Part shown: one piece after another, positions 11,483-23,259 of the stretch
Numbering within the stretch: the first letter of the stretch is position 1
Layout of the letters: each line of letters begins with the position of its first letter
NCBI GenBank assembly: GCA_028023455.1
Contig: JAQFVV010012476.1
Location: 3,473,555 to 3,537,554, forward strand
Length of the DNA: 64,000 nucleotides
Direction: 5' to 3'
Source of the DNA: Epiperipatus broadwayi
Lineage: Eukaryota; Onychophora; Udeonychophora; Euonychophora; Peripatidae
The notes under the pieces: model-generated
What the model saw: only the letters and a program-made list of their open reading frames with translations
Database searches by the model: none
What the model was told of the DNA's origin: nothing
Made by a program: the position numbers and the translations under genes

Positions 11483-12214
11483 CAGAGGTCTTCAACCTTT
11501 TCACACTTGCAGAAAGGCAGGTCTACAGATAAATTTTCTTAAAAATGTAAACTGCTTAGCCTTAGATGAGCATAATTGTTATAACTGACCAAAACAACAC
11601 ACTAGATACTGTGTATTGTAATGGTGTTGAATTACCTTCACATGCTGAACACTCTTTCTTGAGTTGCACAGTTATACTGTTACAGAAAACAGTACAATAA
11701 TAATTGTTCTCATTAGTGTGCCTGCATTGCTACAATTTATATATAAACATGCAAGAATAAAATGTTATTCACCTGAATGTTGGGAAGTAGTGTAATTACA
11801 TAACAATGATTATGATGAATGTAATGTCAGTATTTAACGTTAAATATACAAGATGAAGTTACATATATATCGAGTTTGTATAATAAAAACTTTTTTTCTT
11901 TTAATTTTGAATTTTTTTTAGAAAAATAATAAAAAATTGAATTCTACCTCTCCTCCCCCCCCCTCCATAAACATCTGTGATAACTAAATTAATTTATGCA
12001 CAATTGATTAGATTTTGTTTTTGTTCTGTTTCTTTTTTTTTAATTGGGTAAAAATGAGGTGAAAAAATAAATAAAAATTGTTTATATTAATTAAAAGTTT
12101 ACAATCTTATTATTTTGTTATTACAAACTATCCTGCCAGTCTAGCATGGACCGGAAGTAAACTTATGTGGCCCGATACGATGCTGGTCTGTAGACCAAGG
12201 GTTGAAGAACACTG
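11483..12214. mobile_element. Non-autonomous hAT-like element with target duplication
   Basis: The left end cagaggtcttcaacctttt and the reverse complement of the right end (cagtgttcttcaacccttgg) form imperfect terminal inverted repeats starting CAG-G--TCTTCAACC, typical of hAT superfamily ends. The flanks are ctctagag (11475-11482) and ctttagaa (12215-12222), an 8-bp target duplication with two differences that fits the T----A pattern seen for hAT elements. The 732-bp interior is AT-rich, with no transposase frame. Confidence 0.8.
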
Positions 12215-12589
12215 CTTTAGAATATCATCATCATTATAATAAGAAGAAGAAAAAGAAAAAAAAGAGAATGAGGGGAGAATATTTTATTTACATGCTGTCT
12301 ACACATTTTTACACGATTAAACAAACTTTTGTTAAATATTAGATTATGTAAACAAACTTTTGTTTATCTTGTGTATATAATCAATACATGCACAAACAGT
12401 CCAGTATCTCTTTTTTTCTCCCATAAATCTTTTGTCTCTGTTGAAACTTTACGGGCAAATTACTGTCTTTTGATACCAAGTACTTTTCTTACAGTTATTA
12501 ATAAATTGATTTTAGTTAAGTTTGAACTATATTTTAAAACAATTAACTAATTTAAATTTATTGGAGTGTTTATGAAGGTTAAGAATGTT

Positions 12590-13265
12590 AACTATTAGTA
12601 GCGCCTTTTTAATAAAGTTCATATCTAGTTTTTCCTTAAGACTTGACTAACTTCTCTGTAATTGATGACTATATTTTGTGTTGACTCTATTAAGAACATT
12701 ACATACATTCTATTGTATCTTCATTTGAATGTTTCTATTTCCATTTCTGTTTTGCATTTTTCTTTTAAAAAATAAATTATAGTATATAATATTTCTTTTT
12801 TGTAAATTCCACAAATTTGGGTTATCTCTCCTTTATGTCAACAAAAAATTCTTTCATCTTATAATCATTTTCCAATTATAGATTCAAAGTCTTTCATGAT
12901 AATTGCAAAATCTTGTTTGGTGTAATGAACACTATTTTGTTATTCTTTATAAAAATCCTTTATTTCTTCATCCCAATGAGCACTAGTTGAAGCTAAATCT
13001 GAATTATCTACATTTGAAATCTTTTATTGCTTTAAATAACTAATCTTCTATATCTTTCTTATATCTAATTATTCTCCACAATATTGCATTTCCACTTTTA
13101 TTTGCTATGAATCCCATTCTATTTGTATTTCCAATTTTTGGGTCATTGTAGTAAAGTACGTCCTCTTTTCTAATCAAAAAGTGGTTTGACATTTTTTTCT
13201 AACTTCACAAAGCCCAGCAAAGTCCCAATTCTATTATTTTGTGTAATCTTTTTTCACTCAAAAGT
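12590..13265 (-). pseudogene. RTE-like LINE endonuclease fragment, inverted
   Basis: On the minus strand the order is that of an APE endonuclease: GFVKLEKNV..., RMGFIANK (GVGFIVNK-type), ASTSAH and a WKHPNGDT-type segment. Nucleotides match the element at 41.1-43.9 kb: gctttgtgaagttagaa against 41190 and gaaacattcaaatgaagata against 41680, continuing into atgttcttaata against 41754. Stops and frameshifts are frequent. The RT half is absent. Confidence 0.8.
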
Positions 13266-13501
13266 GACCTGCAGTTGAAAGACTATTATTAAATGGCAGC
13301 TTCAATCTGCAATCAGAACTTTTGTTGCACTTTCTGACTTTGGACCCTACCTTGGCTAATGACTTTGGAGCCTCCTAAGCATAAGAGACATAATTTGGCT
13401 GCATATCTAAAAAAATCATTCACACACATTCAATCTAAAAAACACAAACTTAGTTGATGATTCAGTCAAAAACTATTAAGCAACTGAGAAGAAAGACTAT
13501 T

Positions 13502-13892
13502 CACATGATCACCATCTCTTATACTAACATGTAATTGTTATTAAACAAGGCAAAAATCTCCATACAGTAGTGCCACCCTGTGCCAACCAGTGTAATCAAT
13601 GGATGCCAGAAGGCTTGTGCATAAAATCCCTATCTAGTGCCTACTCATAGTTTTATAGTTAAGTAGAGATAAAAGGTGGCTGCTGGAGGGTTGCATTAGA
13701 TCTTAAGATCTAGGTGCAGTGCTCTCAGATCCAAAGTTTCTCACTGATAAAGGCTACAAGCCTTCAACTAGTCTGGGGATATTGGATGGGTAAGCACTAG
13801 ATAGGGATTTTATGCACAAGCCTTCTGGCATCCATTGATTATTCTGGTTGGCACAGGGTGGGACTACTGTAAGGAGAGTTTTGCCTTGTTTA
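13502..13892. mobile_element. Foldback family B, full-length reference copy
   Basis: Arms of about 105 bp are close reverse complements: the left has aaacaaggcaaaaatctcca and gatgccagaaggcttgtgca; the right has tgcacaagccttctggcatc and gagagttttgccttgttt. The left end extends outward through acatgatcaccatctcttat, a sequence seen at the ends of other copies. The centre of about 180 bp holds gcagtgctctcagatc and ctcactgataaa, with an internal agatcttaagatct palindrome. There is no frame. Family members: 5578, 19484, 19798, 33130, 36842 and 62080. Confidence 0.9.
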
Positions 13893-14399
13893 AGAAAGTC
13901 TGTTGTTTCCTGATCTTAAAGTGAAAGATAAACAGCCATTAAATTCACCATGCTGGTAAATACATGTTGAATGGTTCATTCATGCTCATTTACAATATAA
14001 ATAATCACATAGAAATAATAGCTGCAGTGATAAGAACTTATGGAATGAACATTCAGTATTTATCATATTTTGTTTTTTTAAGGTCACAGAAATGAGTTGT
14101 GGGACCTTTCAATTAATTCCAAACTACTTTTTGCTGCTTCTAATGACATATTAAGCAGTGGTATAACTATAGAGTCGCAAAGAAAAGTAATACCTGCAGG
14201 CTCACGCAGTCTAGGAGTCCATAAACGTGTAAATCTATAGCAAGGCAATTGAAATATACACACATGAAAACAATTATTAACGATATCTCTTTTTAAAATA
14301 AATCCAAAAATTTCTGACTTGGGCCCAATTTTTTTTAGTTAAGCTACTGATATTAAGCATTTAATATTTCCATTAACTTAATCTTATATGACTGAATAT
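13893..14399. other. No gene recognised
   Basis: Ordinary AT-rich sequence without repeat structure or coding signal. Confidence 0.4.
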
Positions 14400-15870
14400 C
14401 AATTTTATTAATAATTGCTTGGGTGGTCATATGACATTCGAAAACATAGCGGCAGTTGTATTACAATTAATGTGCACCAAGAGTTCTTTTTAAAATTTAT
14501 TTAAATGAAAATCGCCCTGCGTGATTTAGAATAGCTGTTGAGTGACGACTCTGAAGCTTAAGAGAATTGCGCCACTTGTGGCCTGTTTAGATTAGAAACC
14601 GTATTTTGCCGCCGATGATGATCTCGCATTATTGTTAGATCATAAAGACGATTTACCAAAAAAAATTGGATTAATAAAATCTCATTTTTACGAGATCACT
14701 TAGTATTCGCTCTCAATAAAGTAAAATGAAAAAGCTTATTGAAAGACAAAGTGTTTTTTCCCTTAATTTCGATGTGAATTTTTTCACTCAATCCTCGCTC
14801 TATTAAACTTGTAGATTATTTAGATAGTTTTCACGCGGACACCTCATTAGTGGAAAAAAGAAAAATACGTGCTTGTCACCGTTCAAGATAAGAAAACATA
14901 TTTTTCATCCCGTCAAATTATATTGTTTAGTCTAATTGCACCTAATTAAATCACTGTCAGCGGGTGGCTTAGATTATTAGGTTCGTACATTCTAGCTTTT
15001 TTTTTTTTTTAACGTTAAAAAAAATGTTTCTTTTCAATTTTACTTCAATGTTTTTTTAGTCCTTGTTATGTTGTTTGTATAAACGCATTTTTACCTGTAA
15101 TGATGTAATTAATTCAAGTTTGAAAAAAAGAAGTGTTATTCCCTCTTCCAACGAAAGAGAAGTCGGCGTATATAATTTCAAATGCCCTATATATTCTACC
15201 TACCCCCTTCCTTCCAAACTCTTTTTATCTTAGCCCAAAAGCTATCAATTTGTTTTTATAAAGTGTTTTTTTATATATATTATTAATTAGTAATAAAGCA
15301 TTAAACAGGTGCGAGCTTGTTAATAAGGCTTTCCAATTAGCGTTCACAATAATATTTATTTTTGACTTTAATCAAATTACCAGAAGATGAAAAGAATGAT
15401 GGGGGCGTTACATAAGAAATAATTATTAACACAACTTCTATAATAATTTACACATATATCTTTTTTTTTTTTAAGATAAAATATATTGTAATTAAAAATA
15501 TAAAAAAAATGTAATAAAAAACGAAGTCTTAGAAATTCTTACGGCTCCCTTCTTTATTTTTAAATTGATTGTTTTATTAATAGACGACGCCCATTTTTTA
15601 CCTTAATAATTGGATTGCCATTTAACAAGGAATGTTTGATAAATAGTAATAGCGTAAGATATTGTAAGTTTTCCTGGGATGAAGATTTATGTAAAGATGG
15701 AAAAATATCCTGCGGGGAAGTAAACACATACCGTCAGAGTTTCTTTGTTAGCGGATATCTAATGCCATATTACGATTCCAATAAGTCTTATTCATATTTT
15801 AATGATAAAGAAGCCGTGAAATTTATCAGGTATTCATTTAATGTAATTATTTGGAGAAAATAGATATCTT
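14400..15870. other. Repeat-poor, CpG-containing stretch; candidate regulatory DNA
   Basis: Compared with the flanks, this stretch has few microsatellites or transposon matches and unusually many CpG dinucleotides and balanced k-mers (gccgccgatgatgatctcgc at 14610, tttcacgcggacacctc at 14829, cactgtcagcgggtggctta at 14952). It has several homeodomain-type cores (taatta, ccaattag, attaggt). A frame of 83 codons at 15615-15863 starts at TTG, not ATG, has a Cys/Tyr-rich composition and ends at tag; I do not recognise it. No exon can be asserted. Confidence 0.4.
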
Positions 15871-16229
15871 TTGGAACGTAAAGATATTTGTTTTTAATAT
15901 GAAAAGTTCTAAGAATTCTATTAGGTATATGATAAGAAAAACATTTTAAAATAAATACCTACATTATTTTAAATAAATATATACATTATACACGTATATA
16001 CATATATCGTGGAAAGGCTCGTAGTAGGCATGTATGCTTGCAGTGGCGTAAGTTTTTTAAGGTAAATTAATCAATGTAGCCATCTATTTTCTGATTATTA
16101 ATTAAAGAATAAAACTAAAAAAAAGTTTTTATTAATTAACAATTGATTAACCTGATTATTAATATCCTCTTCGTTGTTCTTCTGTTGATGGTTTTGCCTT
16201 ACAAGGACGATTTAGGCTATTTTGCCATT

Positions 16230-16800
<571 letters not shown>

Positions 16801-17876
16801 ATTGACATGTAAAATAGTAAGTTACTCACTAAGATATATTGTATGTAATAGTAAATAAAATAAAATGATCATTGTGGAAAAAGTATTGTAATAAAAATAA
16901 TGAATTATAATGATGATAAAATATTATATAAATAACTGTAATAAAACCTAAAAATACTTTCAGTTAATTAAAGTAAAAAAAAATCATTTAAGTTTTATCT
17001 GCTTCAACTAAAATCCAAGTAAATTTAAATTAGAATTTAAATGGTTTTTAGTAAGAGAAGATTGAGAAATTAACTGAAAACACAGTATTTCCAAGGTTTA
17101 TTAGAGTTATTTATATATTTTATGTTCGTTATAATTCATTATTTTTATATATCATAGATTAAATTATAATAACGATAAAAAATAAACGATAATAATACAT
17201 ATAGATCGTATACAGATACTTTAGATTATTTATATTGTAATCATTGTCAACAATATATGTAAACAAAAGATTGGTATCTGTGATTTTCCAAGAACTGCGT
17301 AAATCGAATATTAGCAGATTTGCTTCTAATATAATTTTTAATTGGTTTATAAGAATTGCTCTTTTAATTTTTCTTCTTCTCTATGCCATTTTCACATAAT
17401 ATGTATGCATGATCTGTATTGAAGGTAAAAATAAAAAAAATTTTATAGTCAAAGAAGACTAAAGTGGTATTTAGACTAATTATAGCATTATTTATACAAA
17501 TACACAGTAGCTGGTGTTCATTTAGTGTTTTTCTAAATCACATCTTGGTTCACTTATATGTTATTTTTTGCAATTATATATAATTTGATGAATAATATCC
17601 TTTTCTTGTTTTTTAAGAATAGGATTTTTAGAATTATTAATGTATTTGTTTATCTTTGGAGGAACGTAAAATAAAATGTTATATTTTTCATTAGATATTC
17701 TATTAATAAATTTAAATTGAATATTATTTAGAAAGAACATTGATATTTATTTTTTATTATTCTTGTAGTTGATATTATGAGTCTGAATAGATGTATAATT
17801 TATTATCTACTGTATTATTCTACATTTATAAGTACTCGAGAAGACAGTTCAATCCTTTTCTTACATTTTGTCATTT
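16801..17876. other. No gene recognised
   Basis: Very AT-rich sequence, no repeats of note and no coding signal. Confidence 0.5.
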
Positions 17877-18007
17877 TTCGAACTCAGACTTTCACACGAC
17901 CCTCAACTTTCCAAGCCATCTCATATTGCTGACCCATCTGATCAAGGTGGGTCAGAAATATGAGATGGCTTGGAGAGTTGAGGGTCGTGTGAAAGTCTGA
18001 GTTCGAA
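17877..18007. mobile_element. Near-perfect hairpin (foldback family H)
   Basis: Two arms of about 62 bp (17877-17939 and 17945-18007) differ at only about three positions; the spacer is about 5 bases. Key pieces are actttcacacgaccctcaac on the left and gttgagggtcgtgtgaaagt on the right. The right end reads agttcgaatcc, an exact match to the tRNA B-box consensus RGTTCRANNCC. Longer family members are at 18465, 59820 and 63175, so this copy is reduced to the outer parts of both arms. Confidence 0.9.
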
Positions 18008-18249
18008 TCCCTTATATATTACATTATATAGGTGCAGGTGTGTGGAAGTCTGTACAATGTATTTTGTCACTTCTATAACTCTGAATGTTTTCATCATGGT
18101 GTTAAAAAATTTAAAATCAGCCATTTTATACATCATTATTGTATGTGACCTAAAGTGAATATATTCTCTTTTTCGATAGGTTTAACAAGTGACTTGTAGT
18201 TAAACATTCATTTCCACTAGATATTCATAAATCTAAGATTAAAAATTTT

Positions 18250-18275
18250 ATTTGTATGCAAATTTGCATACAAAT
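18250..18275. promoter_or_regulatory. 26-bp perfect palindrome with two overlapping octamers
   Basis: The sequence is exactly self-complementary over 26 bp. Its middle is atgcaaatttgcat, made of ATGCAAAT (18256-18263) and ATTTGCAT (18262-18269), the POU-factor octamer in both orientations. Binding is inferred from the motif only; chance is possible in AT-rich DNA. Confidence 0.4.
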
Positions 18276-18464
18276 TATTTTTACTACTAAACTAATATGT
18301 AATGTTTACGAATATATAAATACTTCACAGAACAATTTATATTCAAACTTGATTCTTCCACGAAGTAGTTGTAAAGCTAAAACTATTATAACTCTATTTT
18401 GTTGTTTAGTGATAGTCTTATTAAGACTGTTTAAGTTGCAGTTGTATAAAAGAGCATCATGTAA

Positions 18465-18670
18465 TTATGAGGGACTTGAACTCGAATTTTCAAGCTTCCT
18501 ACATCTATCTAGTCTATCTTATACAACTGATACACATGGCCACATACATGTGAAGAAAATAAATGATCTCTAATATACATGTTTTGAGCTGCAACAGCAC
18601 TCATCAGTTGGTCTAGATCCCCATCTCTCACCCATATATACAATCAAATCTTTAAACTTTAATGGACACA
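18465..18670 (+). mobile_element. Foldback family H, single-arm copy
   Basis: This matches the left arm of the 63175-63645 element: cacatacatgtgaagaaaat, then cagcactcatcagttggtct, then ctttaatggacac at the end. Its start, on the minus strand, contains agttcaagtcc, again an exact B-box match. The right arm is missing. It overlaps the end of a 105-codon frame that I do not regard as a gene. Confidence 0.75.
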
Positions 18671-19483
18671 CTTTAATCTTCTAAATATTATAAAATATTA
18701 TAAATATTATAAAAGAGCTTCAGTAGCATTTTCAGAGATGCAAATAAAAACATCATCAACATATCTTATTTATATTTTAATGTTTTTAAAGATATATGTT
18801 AAAAGAAATTCTTCACATGTATACAAAGTTGCAAATTTGCACAGCCATGGAAGACCAGCATACTATTCTTTAACCATTTTATAAAATTTGTTACAATGGT
18901 AACAATATTATGAGACCATTAAACATCACATGACTACCATTATCAATTATAAATTTTATCAAATCCACAATAAATTTTTATTATGAAATTTATTTATATA
19001 AATTTTATGTATAAAATTGTCAATCATGTTTTTAGATTTAGATGATCTATGGAACCATACAATTTAACACCATTTAATGAGGGGATAGGGCTATTCTTAT
19101 TCAGTTTAATAGTTTTAATTTTATTAATAAATTCAAAAAATTAAGCAGTCATATATTTATTTAGCAGTTTTACATAATTATGAATCTCCAAAATTCATCA
19201 TTAATATCTAAAAAGAATTTCAACTTTGTCAAACTTGATATTAATAAACATATGTGGATATACAGAAGTAGAAGAATATATACTATGTTTGCAGAGCTTG
19301 GTGTAAGTAAGCATACATGGACATACAGAGTTAGAAGCACATATATTATAAAATATTATTAGTTATGGACTGAACTTTAGGTTTCCTTAAAAGATTATTA
19401 ATAAAAATGACAATACACCTTTAAAGTTAAAAAGATATCTCTTTAATTTCTTTCCTCATTTGTATATCAGGAGAATTGTTTAT
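18671..19483. other. No gene recognised
   Basis: AT-rich sequence. A diverged direct repeat is visible at about 19253-19280 and 19313-19340 (atatgtggatatacagaagt against catggacatacagagttaga). Confidence 0.4.
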
Positions 19484-19635
19484 GTCACATGATCACCATT
19501 TCTTATGCTTACTCAAGATATTAAAAACAAGCAAAACTCTCCACACAGTAGTGCCACTTGGTGCAAAACAGAGTATGTAGAATTTTGCCTGTTTTTATTA
19601 GCTTGAGCAAGCATAAGAAATGGTGATCATGTAAT
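19484..19635. mobile_element. Foldback family B, outer ends only
   Basis: The left arm tcacatgatcaccatttctt and right arm aagaaatggtgatcatgta are exact complements over about 18 bp and continue imperfectly inward to gcaaaactctccacacagta. The inner arms and centre are deleted, so this copy shows the true outer boundary of the family. Confidence 0.85.
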
Positions 19636-19797
19636 ATTTAGTGATTTAATACTAATCCTGCTAATAGGATAGTGGTGGCTATGGTTATTAAAGAACCAAA
19701 GACACCAAAGTGTATGGGTACTGAACTGAGTTCAGATTTATATGTCTCTATAAAATAATGAACTTAGATTGAAAATATTATTATATTTTCAATTTTA

Positions 19798-20056
19798 GAC
19801 TCATACTTTTGTAGTTAAGTAAAGATGAAAGATGGCTGCTGGATGATTGCATTAGATGTTACAATATAGGTGCAGTGCTCTCAGATCTAAGGCTCCTCAC
19901 TGATAAAAGCCACAAGCTAGAAATTAGTCTGGGGGTGTTGGATGAGTAGATAATAGATAGGGATTTTATGCACAAACCTTTTTGAATTTCATTGACTACT
20001 CTGGCTTGCAATGAATGGCACTACTGTATGAAGAGTTTTGCCTGTTTTTTTTTAGG
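19798..20056. mobile_element. Foldback family B, centre plus right arm
   Basis: The centre (gcagtgctctcagatctaag, ctcactgataaaagcc) and right arm (agggattttatgcacaaacc, gaagagttttgcctgttt) are present and the left arm is absent. With the ends-only copy 160 bp upstream, this may be one element broken by rearrangement. Confidence 0.8.
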
Positions 20057-20095
20057 ATTGTCTATTATGCTTTTGTAAGTAATGTTAGATGTCAG

Positions 20096-20214
20096 ATACC
20101 AGTGCTTAATAAATCCCTATTCTGTGCTTTTCTATCCAAAATCCATAAACTTAAAACTAATCTGGAAATTTTGAATAGGGGTGAACAGAATAGGGATTTA
20201 TTAGTAAGTGGTAT
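20096..20214. repeat. Inverted repeat with 16-bp core
   Basis: taataaatccctattctgt (about 20107-20125) and acagaatagggatttatta (about 20184-20202) are exact reverse complements, separated by about 60 bp. This creates two mirror-image short frames on opposite strands, which are not genes. Confidence 0.85.
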
Positions 20215-20519
20215 AGAGAAAGTGAAAGAGCATTCTACTATATTTTGAGAGCAATCTAAAAGTAGTTGAACAGAACAAAGAATCATCTGCCGAAGGCTAT
20301 TACGATATAATTTTCAATCACCATAAAAATGATTTTTTTTAGAAGAATTTAGAGGAAATTATTAGTCAGTTCTTGCCCTCAATCTATTTATTTACTTAAC
20401 TATTAAATATTCATCCTTCTGTCAAGAAGTTTGTCAATCTATACATTCATCATCTATATATACACAAATATAAAATTAAAAATAATCAATTTAAATCAAA
20501 ATTGAAATAGACAACTCTG

Positions 20520-21490
20520 GCATTCATTTCTTAATCGAACCTTTTCAAGATGTTTCTTTTTACACAATACATATGATGTGATGTGATGCACTGTGACTTC
20601 TCTTATATGGAGTCAGGAATCTCTCAGCAATTATGTCCAGAGAAACATGTTAACCACTTTACTTAGCATTTCCATTCCCCACCCTAAGTTTCCTCATATC
20701 TTGCTGCATCCCATTTCCACAACATAATCTTTGTCAACTCCATGGCATTCATACCTAAATCCCCTTATCTGTTACCAAACCCAGCACAAAAACCAATAAC
20801 CCTCTTTCTGTATAATCACTTTGTTTATATTTAGCCTTCCATAAATTCATTATTTGTACCCTTACTGCTTTCAAGCATTTACATTGAATCAACAGATGCC
20901 TAATATTTTCTATGCCTTCCTTAGACAACAGACTAAATCACCCATATTTTTCCATTTATGTATATATTCCCTTGTTGCTCAAGATCCTGTTTGAGCTTTA
21001 AACAATAAACTACTTTCCTTGCTATTATTATAAATTAACTCACACCCAATGTTCCATTTACTTCTATATATATATAATTAAACTCTTTTTACTCTTTATA
21101 CTAGTTCTCCATCTCTCCAACTCTCTATTGTTTTTTAATGCATCTATTTTTCTATCCCATTCCTTACCACTATAACACTCAACAATACTCCTATCACAAT
21201 CATCCGACCTCTTGTACAAGTATACTGATATAAATTATTTATAGAAATCTTCTCCATACTGCAGTAACTTTCTCACTCATCTTGTTGTCTGCCCTTTACT
21301 CATAACCAAATTAAATACAATTCTGTCTATTCTTTTATTTTCCATAAACTGCAATCTACCAAACATTTTAATTTTGCTTTTTGCATCTCTCATATAAAAA
21401 CTTGACCATCCCATTTCTCCTTGAATTGCCTCCTTTGATGTCCACACATCTGTATCTAATGACCAAATACCATACAACAATTCCCCCAAT
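20520..21490 (-). pseudogene. LINE C-terminal fragment (third LINE type)
   Basis: On the minus strand the readable pieces, in order, are LLYGIWSLDTDVWTSKEAIQ, GEMGWSSFYMRDAKSKIKMF and GRLQFMENKR (21277-21489), then YGEDFYK and EWDRKIDALKNNREL..W, and later SSLLFKAQTGS and NIRHLLIQCKCLK. This is the arrangement of the C-terminal region of non-LTR elements downstream of RT, ending in a degenerate Cys-containing tail. The RT core is absent. The element differs in sequence from LINE A and the RTE-like element. Confidence 0.65.
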
Positions 21491-21626
21491 AGACATTATT
21501 TATATTACATTGCAATAAATATAATTAGTAAAATACATATATGTATATAAAAATGATTAAAATTATTACAATTTTTTCTACCCATATATATATATATGTA
21601 ATATAAATAACGTCCATTGGGGGAGT
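21482..21626. repeat. Inverted repeat at the truncation point of the LINE fragment
   Basis: ccccaatagacattatttat (about 21484) and ataaataacgtccattgggg (about 21603) are reverse complements with two differences, separated by about 95 bp of AT-rich sequence. The left arm coincides with the upstream end of the LINE coding fragment, so the right arm is an inverted copy of a piece of the element. Confidence 0.75.
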
Positions 21627-21982
21627 TTCTATAGGATAATTGATCATGTGATTGTGTAAAAAAAGACAACTTGAACTTGAAAAGATTCCATTAAAAAATG
21701 AAAACCAGATTGATATATTAAATTATATTTTTATTTATAGTGAGTTGCATATTTCAATTTCATTTTAAATTGATTATTTTTAATTTTATATATAGAAGGC
21801 AACATTATGGACAAATTTTAACATTGAAATTTGATCATTTAAGTATTTATACACACACCCATATATATATACTGTCTATATAATTACAATACTAAATTAC
21901 GTGAGCAACATTCTCTGTGAGACAAACAGGAATCAATTAGCATTGTGACAATATAGATATTTTATATTTGAATTTCAGCTGG

Positions 21983-22297
<315 letters not shown>

Positions 22298-23259
22298 GGA
22301 CTTAACTTATTTCTCTAGCATTCATTCTTCCTCTAAATATTTATGTACTTAGGTATTGTACACTCCAGTCATAACAACAGGGAAAGCATCTTCTCAGAGT
22401 TATGGGGGGGGGTTGTTTTATGGATTATATGGGTATTTACTACATTATTTTATTAACAAGCGTTATATGTAAGCTTGAGTAATTTAGTGATACGCGAAGT
22501 TAATAGACTTAATGTATGTGTTTTCAGGAAATAATAAAATATTTTTATTTCATTAATATTGTAATACATGTACAAAATAATCATTGTTACATTTTATAAA
22601 CAAAGAATAATTTATTAATGAGGAAAATAAAATAAAATAATTAAATTAATAAATGGGGAAATAAGTTATTATAATTTTTTCTGAAATTTGCTTCCTTGAA
22701 TACTCTTTGCTTGAAAGACTCCAATAAAAAGTTAGAACATTTTCTTTTGCTTTAACTTTTATTTAATAACATTTCATATATTAAAGACTTTAGCTTCAAT
22801 TATTTTTATGGCTCTTCTAAAAATAATTCTAAATACTTTATTAGAATATTACACAGTTTCTATTTCAAGTGATTCAAGTCCTAATGCAATATTTCTATCA
22901 TTCACTAATTAATAAGAAAATATTTTAAATAAGTTTGAAAATAATTTTCCATTCTTTAATATCACTTTAAAAGAATTCATGAATATCTATTCTTTTCTGA
23001 ATAATCATAAATTACACAACAATAGTAAAACCTTAAGGTTTCTGACTTTAACATTGTTTTACCATGAGCCTGAAAAATGAAAAATTTCTCATTCAATATT
23101 TTGTAGAAATATATTAAAAGTGTTTATCAAAGACATTCATACCCTTTTTTTTAGTGGTTCATATTTAGAGTTTCATTCACTAATAATATTTCAAAAGTAG
23201 TTGAGGAGATATGTAGATTATACAATTGCACTAGGATTAGAATAAATGCACAATTTCCT
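22298..23259. other. No gene recognised
   Basis: AT-rich sequence. A run of nine G occurs at about 22405. Confidence 0.5.

Noticed and set aside
18256-18573. 105-codon open frame, the longest in the window
   Set aside because: It spans the palindromic octamer and runs into a foldback family H arm; no motif, no splice context, hydrophobic AT-driven composition.
20015-20286. Two mirror-image frames on opposite strands
   Set aside because: Both are produced by the inverted repeat at 20096-20214.
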